Source of the DNA: Candidatus Doudnabacteria bacterium
Lineage (GTDB): Bacteria; Patescibacteriota; Doudnabacteria; UBA920
NCBI GenBank assembly: GCA_023245915.1
Contig: JAHFJK010000031.1
Coordinates: 1-12,674, forward strand
Direction: 5' to 3'
DNA length: 12,674 nucleotides
The notes beneath the pieces were generated by a model. That model had not been told where the DNA came from, searched no databases, and worked only from the letters and a program-made list of their open reading frames with translations. The position numbers were made by a program, and so were the translations under genes. Position 1 is the first letter of the stretch. Each line of letters opens with the position of its first letter. Positions 5,622 through 10,759 of the stretch are shown here, one piece after another.

Positions 5622-6710
5622 CTATTTAATTTTGTTCAATACTTCTAAAGTCTCTGCGGCGCATTTCTCCCAGCTAAACTGCCTTAACCTTTCTTTGCCT
5701 TTTTGTTTTAATTTTTCCGCAAGCCTTGTGTCCAGCAAAACTGATTTAATCGCCTTTTTTATTTCCTGAATATTGTGGGGGCCAAAATAGACCGCGGCCT
5801 CCCCGGCCACTTCCGGCATGCTGGAAACGTTGGATGCGGCAACAGGGACATTGGCTGCAAAGGCTTCCAGAATTTGCATGCCAAAGCCTTCGTACAAAGA
5901 AGGCAAAACCAGCAAATCTGCCTGTTTTAACAAACTCAAACGTTGCTCATCAGCGACATAGTTCAAATATACCACGATGTCCTTATTCTCATCTATCTTG
6001 CTTAATATGGATTCAAATTTCCAGCCAGGCTTGCCCGCAACCACCAGCTGATGGGGTAATTCAGGATGTTCCTGTTTTAAGAGCCTAAAGCCGTCAATCA
6101 AGCCTGCCAAATTTTTCCTGGGCTGCAAGGTGGACAAAAATAAAATATATTTTTCCGGCAAAGATACTCCAATACTCCGACGCTCCGATACATCCGATTC
6201 TCCAATGCTGTACCCATGATGTACCACTACGATTTTTTTTGCGTCCACTTTGTAAAATTTTATCAAATCGGCCTTTGTGCTTTCCGAAACAGCAATTATG
6301 GTCGAGGCATGCTTAACTGCAAATCTGGTTGACCATTCCAAAAAATTCCTCATAAACCAGGTAAACGACGAAGGAAAATAACGCCAGCCAATGTCATGAA
6401 TGGTGACGACCGCTCTTTTTGGATGCAACAGAGGCAATGCCGAAGCTGGAATCATCAAAACATCCACAGGATGAAAAAATATTTCCCAACTAATTCTTAA
6501 CTGCGTCCAAAAAATGGGAAACGGCATGACTTTGACTTTGAAATTTGAAGGTAGCCCGCCAAACCAGCTCTCCGGGCGTGATCGCAAATAAAGAACGTAT
6601 TGGTTGGCCCTGTCAATCTCCGCCAAATGCAAAATCAGCTGCTGAGCATAATGCTCGACACCGGTTTTTTGGGGGTTATTTGCCCTTTCTGCCTCAATTC
6701 CAATTATCAT
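5622..6710 (-). CDS. GT4 family glycosyltransferase (mannosyltransferase-like, GT-B fold)
   Basis: Retaining GT-B transferase, likely peripheral on the inner membrane face. The N-terminal domain begins MIIGIEAERANNPQKTGVEHYAQQL, with the acceptor-side glycine loop, and includes VVTIHDIGWRYFP and STIIAVSESTKADL (136-149). The C-terminal donor domain starts at LPEKYILFLSTLQPRKNL (184-201). It ends in the E-x7-E motif EGFGMQILE (Glu274, Glu282), followed by PVAASNVSSMPEVAGEAA. Length is 362 residues, normal for the family. The interdomain linker (about 168-182, SIGESDVSERRSIGV) is encoded by a degenerate ATCGGAG-type repeat. The ATG lies six bases after a perfect -10 box, so the transcript is probably leaderless and this gene may start a new transcription unit of glycan genes. 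Confidence 0.93.
   Translation of the reverse strand: MIIGIEAERANNPQKTGVEHYAQQLILHLAEIDRANQYVLYLRSRPESWFGGLPSNFKVKVMPFPIFWTQLRISWEIFFHPVDVLMIPASALPLLHPKRAVVTIHDIGWRYFPSSFTWFMRNFLEWSTRFAVKHASTIIAVSESTKADLIKFYKVDAKKIVVVHHGYSIGESDVSERRSIGVSLPEKYILFLSTLQPRKNLAGLIDGFRLLKQEHPELPHQLVVAGKPGWKFESILSKIDENKDIVVYLNYVADEQRLSLLKQADLLVLPSLYEGFGMQILEAFAANVPVAASNVSSMPEVAGEAAVYFGPHNIQEIKKAIKSVLLDTRLAEKLKQKGKERLRQFSWEKCAAETLEVLNKIK
6163..6207. repeat. Degenerate ATCGGAG-type tandem repeat inside the GT4 gene
   Basis: On the gene strand the stretch consists of repeated TTGGAG, TCGGA, TCGGAG, TCGGAG and TTGGAG blocks at intervals of 7-10 bases. Its segment 6184-6203 (plus strand TCCGATACATCCGATTCTCC) matches the reverse complement of the window-end repeat 12649-12668 at 17 of 20 bases. 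It codes for the linker between the two GT-B domains, a site tolerant of change. Confidence 0.7.
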
Positions 6711-6716
6711 TCATTA

Positions 6717-6725
6717 ATTATAGCA
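6717..6725 (-). promoter_or_regulatory. Extended -10 promoter giving a leaderless GT4 transcript
   Basis: TGCTATAAT on the minus strand is a perfect extended -10 box, and exactly six bases (TAATGA) separate it from the ATG at 6710. Initiation at the usual distance would fall on or next to the start codon. No -35 match is visible; that position lies inside the GC-rich terminator stem. Confidence 0.72.
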
Positions 6726-6753
6726 AAATCCGCCCCAATTTGGGGCGGATTTT
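6725..6753. terminator. Rho-independent-type terminator hairpin between the small membrane protein gene and GT4
   Basis: A perfect 12-bp stem AAATCCGCCCC/GGGGCGGATTT (plus one outer A-T) closes a five-base AATTT loop. It starts 12 bases after the minus-strand stop at 6765. T-rich sequence lies on both sides: TTTT at the end of the minus-strand stem and TTTTATTGATTTT on the plus strand. Its minus-strand end directly abuts the GT4 -10 box, so termination of the upstream unit and initiation of the next share the same 35 bases. Confidence 0.85.
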
Positions 6754-6764
6754 ATTGATTTTAG

Positions 6765-6989
6765 CTATTTTTTAATATACTTTGGAGTCACCGGTTTCTT
6801 GACCGGCGTTTTGGTTTCAGTCTTTTGGCGGGCTGCCTCCATAAAAGATATAGAACCTATTTCGTCTTGGACTATATTGCCGTAAGAGTAAACAGCCACA
6901 ATTGTGCCAAGCGCTACGGCAAGAACGAGAACTAGAAAAAGTTGCCAAAAATCTAAACTGAACTTTAGTTTTGTTTTAGTGTGAGCCAT
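6765..6989 (-). CDS. Small single-pass membrane protein, unrecognised
   Basis: A 74-residue product of unknown function. A short basic N-terminus (MAHTKTKLKF) precedes one transmembrane helix at about 15-36 (FWQLFLVLVLAVALGTIVAV). An external segment follows with QDEIGSISFMEAARQ and a Lys/Thr/Pro-rich tail, KTPVKKPVTPKYIKK. The positive-inside rule suggests N-in, C-out. The tail could lie in or bind the cell wall, but this is inference. It starts with ATG without a Shine-Dalgarno site, has its own extended -10 promoter about 32 bases upstream, and is followed by a strong terminator, so it is probably expressed as a short separate mRNA as well as by read-through from the nucleotidylyltransferase gene. 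Confidence 0.75.
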   Translation of the reverse strand: MAHTKTKLKFSLDFWQLFLVLVLAVALGTIVAVYSYGNIVQDEIGSISFMEAARQKTETKTPVKKPVTPKYIKK

Positions 6990-7020
6990 TTTATTTCGTT
7001 TAATTTTTACTTGTTCTTAC

Positions 7021-7029
7021 ATTATAGCA
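7021..7029 (-). promoter_or_regulatory. Extended -10 promoter overlapping the stop codon of the upstream gene
   Basis: TGCTATAAT on the minus strand, the same nine bases as the GT4 promoter, contains the TAA stop codon (7024-7022) of the nucleotidylyltransferase. Transcription should start near 7014, giving a leader of about 25 bases before the ATG at 6989. No clear -35 box is seen. Confidence 0.65.
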
Positions 7030-7465
7030 CAAAAGTTGAATACCCCAAAATCCGTTTTGTCAAACTGCTTTTGTAGACTTGGGGTTTAAAAGCTCTTAAC
7101 CTGACAACTTTGATGTCTAAATTTTCCTTATTTAAGACCTTTTTTAAATTTTTTGTATAAGCCTTTTGATCATAGCCTAAAGCAATAATTGCAGGTTTTT
7201 CTTTGGCAATATGCGGAATGTAATTTTTAAACCCGCCCAAAACCGCTTTATCCACAAGCGGACAGCTTCTGACTCCCCTTAATCTCTGTTGTTCTGAAAA
7301 CATCGGGTTTTGGCCTTTGATTATTTTTACATTTACATCTCGCGCGACTGAAACCACCAGGAACGGATTCTTTGCCAAACGCCTGGCCTGCTGAAAAAAA
7401 TTTAAATGCCCTTTGTGAAAAACGTCAAAGGCGCCAAAGACCATAATTTTGGTTTTATGGATCAT
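7022..7465 (-). CDS. Cytidylyltransferase-like nucleotidylyltransferase (archaeal RibL / TagD-like)
   Basis: Small alpha/beta nucleotidyltransferase that couples a nucleoside monophosphate from ATP or CTP to a phosphorylated acceptor. The N-terminal KIMVFGAFDVFHKGHLNF carries the HxGH catalytic motif (His17-His20). VVSVARDVNVKIIKG and SEQQRLRGVRSCPLVDKAVLG follow, and IIALGYDQ resembles archaeal FAD synthetase RibL. The C-terminal YKSSLTKRIL stands where family members carry the ISSTxI-type signature. Length is 147 residues from ATG 7465; an in-frame TTG at 7471 adds two residues and an ATG at 7444 is possible. No Shine-Dalgarno site. The product could be FAD, a CDP-polyol such as CDP-glycerol, or another activated precursor; the position next to glycan genes makes the second option attractive but not proven. 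Confidence 0.82.
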   Translation of the reverse strand: MIHKTKIMVFGAFDVFHKGHLNFFQQARRLAKNPFLVVSVARDVNVKIIKGQNPMFSEQQRLRGVRSCPLVDKAVLGGFKNYIPHIAKEKPAIIALGYDQKAYTKNLKKVLNKENLDIKVVRLRAFKPQVYKSSLTKRILGYSTFVL

Positions 7466-7488
7466 GTTCAATGAACAAAATAATTGCG

Positions 7489-7551
7489 TTCGACTTTATG
7501 GAGAAGCTATTATTTGCTTTAGAAGAAAGATATCTTCTCCACGGGGTCGAA
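7489..7551. repeat. Hairpin repeat filling the gap between the flippase and nucleotidylyltransferase genes
   Basis: Arms 7489-7510 and 7530-7551 pair over 22 positions with 17 Watson-Crick pairs, three G-U pairs (plus-strand RNA) and two mismatches, around a 19-base loop. The gap between the two genes is 100 bases, so the element makes up most of it. Its left arm shares 23 identical bases (7489-7511) with 9246-9268, inside the transglycosylase gene. It may act as an RNA processing or partial termination structure, or simply be an inserted element. Confidence 0.8.
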
Positions 7552-7565
7552 GGATATTTTTCTTA

Positions 7566-9017
7566 TTAGGAGGCGGATGAAGGTCTGAATAGGTTCTTTA
7601 AAACAGCTAAATCTTCTTTTTTTACAAACCCGCTAATAAATAAAGCAAAAAAATAAACTGCCGCGCCCACCGGCAAGGAAATAAACAGCTGGCGGTCTCT
7701 GATGGGCCATAAAACCGCTCCCATTATCGCGGCAGCGGCAAGGGGTTTGATTGCAGATGTTAAAAAATTAAAATTCGTAATGTTTTTCCGTACAAAATAA
7801 AAATAAAAAATCCCCTGTAGACTTTCACTGACCACAGTCATTGCCGCGGCAGCTTTAATTCCAAAATGAGGGATTAACAGCAAATTGCCGACGCTATTTA
7901 TAACGACATTGGCTCCGGTAATTACCATAGCTTTTTTTGTGAGTTGGGAAAGCACAAGAGAATTTAGGGGAATATAAACAAACAAAATCGCCGGCGCCCA
8001 AATTAATATGGCTAAAACCCCGGCAGATCCGGCAAATCTGGGATCTGAATGAGTCATGAGCATTATCAGCTTTCTTGAAAGTATCATCCCACCAACGGCC
8101 ATAGGCAAGGCTGCCATGAGCATTAACTTTAAATATTTTTCAAGGTTAACTTTGACTTCAGCCACCGCTCCCTTGCTCATTAAGGAAGTAAAAAACGGAA
8201 ACAGGGTAAAAGAAACCACCGAGGGGAAAAATCCTAAAAGGTCAAAAATTTTATAGGCCGCTGAGTATAAACCCGTTTGTTCATAACCTTTTAAGTAGGT
8301 AATAATTATTATGTCAATGCGATTATAAAGTGCGGAAAATCCAACTAAGAGAGCAAAAGGCCAGCCCTGGCGCAGGATATTTTTTATCAGATGAAAATCA
8401 AATAAATTCAAATTTTTAACAATGCTTAGATCGGCAATATGTCTTCTGACAAGAAAACGATACAAAATCAGACCTAAAATTCCAAAAACCAGTTGGGTAG
8501 CTGCTAAAAAAACCACATACCGATGAAAAATAATAGCTAAAAAAATTATGGCGATATTGACACAGGAATTTAAAAAGTTAATCCAGGCGACTTTACGCAA
8601 ATCCTGAAACGCGGCCATAACAGCAAGATATGGATAAGTTAATGCATTAAATACCATGCCTAATCCCGCCAAAGCTACGCCGTATAAAATGACTCGATCA
8701 TAATGCTGTAAAAGTGCTATAACAAGCAGCAACAAATATAATACTCCGGCAACTACAACTTCAAAGGAAAAAAATTCTAGGAAATATTGTTTTGTTTCGC
8801 CTGGGTTTCCACTAATTTTTTTGGTAATGAACTGTTGAATGCCAAAATCGACAATAATTGAAAAAATCAGAACATAAGACAATATAAATTGGTATTGTCC
8901 AGTTCCTTCTGTCCCTAAATAAGGAAAAAGTTCCCTGTATGCAAAAAACAGCAGCACTAGCGCAACCATGCGACTTGCTGTAAGGGAAAAAATGTTTTTA
9001 GAAACTTGCGTACTCAT
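7566..9017 (-). CDS. Polysaccharide flippase (Wzx/RfbX type, MATE-like MOP superfamily)
   Basis: Polytopic membrane transporter predicted to move lipid-linked oligosaccharide from the inner to the outer face of the cytoplasmic membrane. About 14 hydrophobic helices are distributed over 483 residues, the usual size and layout. Family features include the N-terminal SKNIFSLTASRMVALVLLFFAYR, the strand-loop YLGTEGTGQYQFILSY, DFGIQQFITKKIS and the second-half NRIDIIIITYLKGYEQTGLYSAAYKI typical of Wzx proteins. The ATG at 9017 is preferred; an in-frame TTG at 9035 would add six residues (MKNSKG), and AAAGGG lies immediately before the ATG, too close to be a normal Shine-Dalgarno site. It is the first gene of the minus-strand block, divergent from the transglycosylase gene. 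Substrate specificity cannot be read from sequence. Confidence 0.92.
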   Translation of the reverse strand: MSTQVSKNIFSLTASRMVALVLLFFAYRELFPYLGTEGTGQYQFILSYVLIFSIIVDFGIQQFITKKISGNPGETKQYFLEFFSFEVVVAGVLYLLLLVIALLQHYDRVILYGVALAGLGMVFNALTYPYLAVMAAFQDLRKVAWINFLNSCVNIAIIFLAIIFHRYVVFLAATQLVFGILGLILYRFLVRRHIADLSIVKNLNLFDFHLIKNILRQGWPFALLVGFSALYNRIDIIIITYLKGYEQTGLYSAAYKIFDLLGFFPSVVSFTLFPFFTSLMSKGAVAEVKVNLEKYLKLMLMAALPMAVGGMILSRKLIMLMTHSDPRFAGSAGVLAILIWAPAILFVYIPLNSLVLSQLTKKAMVITGANVVINSVGNLLLIPHFGIKAAAAMTVVSESLQGIFYFYFVRKNITNFNFLTSAIKPLAAAAIMGAVLWPIRDRQLFISLPVGAAVYFFALFISGFVKKEDLAVLKNLFRPSSAS

Positions 9018-9138
9018 CCCTTTAGAATTTTTCAATTATTTTTGTCATTTTTTGCAAATTAACTAAACTACAAATTAAGTACAGGATTAAAAAATTACAA
9101 TACAACTTTAACGCGATCATGTGGATATCTAAAAGTTA

Positions 9139-9182
9139 TTTTAGCATACTTTAGCCTAAAAATTTTCCAAATTTTGCTAAAA
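9139..9182. promoter_or_regulatory. Inverted repeat in the divergent promoter region (possible operator)
   Basis: TTTTAGCA (9139-9146) and TGCTAAAA (9175-9182) are perfect inverse complements with a 28-base spacer, placed just upstream of the extended -10 at 9187-9195. TTTAGCCTAAA lies between them. The position suits a regulator site for the transglycosylase gene, but the AT-rich composition makes chance possible. The rest of 9036-9201 shows no other clear feature beyond the TTTTTGTCATTT motif. Confidence 0.3.
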
Positions 9183-9186
9183 GCGG

Positions 9187-9195
9187 TGATATAAT
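9187..9195 (+). promoter_or_regulatory. Extended -10 promoter giving a leaderless transglycosylase transcript
   Basis: TGATATAAT is a perfect extended -10 box. As at the GT4 gene, exactly six bases (AACAAC) separate it from the ATG at 9202. No Shine-Dalgarno site and no -35 match are visible. This supports the ATG at 9202 as the first codon and start of the mRNA. Confidence 0.7.
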
Positions 9196-9201
9196 AACAA
9201 C

Positions 9202-10737
9202 ATGGGTTTGATACAGCAAATGCAAAAGCCAAAAGAAAAATATGCTTCGACTTTATGGAGAAGCTATTTGACTTTCTCACGATCATCAAAGCCAAACAAT
9301 AAGTTCTCAACAAGTTCGAAGACTATTGTTTGGTCTTTTATTTTTGGTTTGATTTCATCGCCATTTTTTGCACTTGCAGATAGTACAACATCAACTTTTG
9401 AAACACTAACCCCTGCCAACATATCCATAACTCAAAACGCAAGCTCTACTGCCGGCAGCGTGCTTGGACTCAAGACTCCTTTAATTCCCCCAATCATCGG
9501 CCAAATAAAAGAAGCGAAAATTAAACTTTCCGCTATTACTTTAAACCATGCTTTAGTTCCGGTTTACAAATCCGTCAAAGACAAAAAAACCGGCAAGACA
9601 GCTAAAATAATCAGTAAATATAATTTGGGGGATAAAGATATAGCCCTGGCAATCCTGGATCCGGAAACAAAAAATATTACTGCCACGGTTGGCAGACTAC
9701 AAGGTAAAACAATGGTTTTTGAAGACCCAGCTGTTGATGTAAAATTAACTAGATTTAATGGGGTAAACAGCCAATTCCAAATTAACCGGCCTGCTGACGG
9801 AGTTGTGATTGCTTTGAAATATTTAATCAGCAAAACTGAAAGCGGCAGCAAAAAAACAATTGAAAGGGATTTGAGCGAAGCCGTATATGTCCCCTATTCC
9901 GATGACGTAAAATCTCCCGATGTAATCGTCTACGGCGGAAACTATTTAAATAATTTAATTAATAATGTTACTTTACAGTTGCAAAATATTCCTTCTCAAT
10001 CTATCCCTGGAAAAGATATAACCGAGGCCATTCCTCCGGCAATGATTAAAGCTTTAATTTATGCCGAACATACGGACACTGCGACAGTTTTATATGGGGA
10101 TAACACTCAAAACACAATTGATCAACTAAATATCCTACTAGCTTTGAACGAAGGCGACGCTTACAAATATAGCGTTAGCAACGCGGGCGCCCGCGGCATT
10201 GCCCAGTTTATTCCTTCAACTTACCAAGCCTTGGTAAAACGCCACCCGGAAGCAGGTTTGACTACTGATTTTGTCGCCGGCATGTCAGACCACTTAAATG
10301 CCATAAAAGCCATGTATTTATTGTTAGACGATTATGCCGGAACAGTTAGGGTTAAAGCCACAGATGGTTTTGTGGAAAGCCGAGTCTTTGATTACGGTGC
10401 CGCAAGCTACAACGGTGGGACAGCCAGGGTAACCAAAGCAGTCAATCTTTACGGCAACAGATGGAATGAGGACCGAAGTGACCAAATCAACGCCACTCAA
10501 GGCATAATTAACTCACTAAATCCGCAAATTAAAAGTCTTAAGTCTAAAGTCAAAAATGCCACCTATAAAAAAACCAAAGCTACCTTGCAGGCACAATTAT
10601 CAGCTGCTCAAAGCCGGCTGGCAACTGCAAAATCAGAACTGGCTGCTTTAAAAGCTGCGACTTTGAAAAATGAAACGATAAATTATCTGTTAAAAATATA
10701 TAAAGTAATTCAATACTTTAACGATCAACAAGTGTAA
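9202..10737 (+). CDS. Secreted lytic transglycosylase-like protein with SLT domain
   Basis: Predicted peptidoglycan-cleaving enzyme outside the membrane. A long, basic N-region (1-40) precedes a signal segment TIVWSFIFGLISSPFFALA (41-59) with likely cleavage before Asp60. Residues about 90-265 form a beta-rich domain I do not recognise. The SLT/lysozyme-like domain spans about 275-418. In it, Glu289 in ALIYAEHTD is the probable catalytic acid, followed by SNAGARGIAQFIPSTY (326-341) and AASYNGGTARV (400-410), matching the SxAGAxGxxQ and AYNxG motifs. A 40-60 base insertion-like stretch (292-320) separates the first two motifs. The C-terminus (430-488) is an alanine/lysine coiled coil. Residues 15-40 are encoded by a repeat, explaining the unusually long N-region. 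ATG 9202 is set by the leaderless promoter. It is convergent with another muralytic-type gene. Confidence 0.87.
   Translation: MGLIQQMQKPKEKYASTLWRSYLTFSRSSKPNNKFSTSSKTIVWSFIFGLISSPFFALADSTTSTFETLTPANISITQNASSTAGSVLGLKTPLIPPIIGQIKEAKIKLSAITLNHALVPVYKSVKDKKTGKTAKIISKYNLGDKDIALAILDPETKNITATVGRLQGKTMVFEDPAVDVKLTRFNGVNSQFQINRPADGVVIALKYLISKTESGSKKTIERDLSEAVYVPYSDDVKSPDVIVYGGNYLNNLINNVTLQLQNIPSQSIPGKDITEAIPPAMIKALIYAEHTDTATVLYGDNTQNTIDQLNILLALNEGDAYKYSVSNAGARGIAQFIPSTYQALVKRHPEAGLTTDFVAGMSDHLNAIKAMYLLLDDYAGTVRVKATDGFVESRVFDYGAASYNGGTARVTKAVNLYGNRWNEDRSDQINATQGIINSLNPQIKSLKSKVKNATYKKTKATLQAQLSAAQSRLATAKSELAALKAATLKNETINYLLKIYKVIQYFNDQQV
9245..9321. repeat. Repeat element forming the N-terminal codons of the transglycosylase gene
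   Basis: An imperfect inverted repeat: the left arm starts CTTCGACTTTATGGAGAAG, and the right arm, reverse-complemented, reads CTTCGAACTTGTTGAGAAC. About 29 bases lie between the arms. Bases 9246-9268 are identical to 7489-7511 in the intergenic element. It encodes residues 15-40, upstream of the signal-peptide hydrophobic core, so the frame is kept and the signal peptide remains usable. Confidence 0.75.
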
Positions 10738-10759
10738 AATCGTAATCCATTAATGAGTT

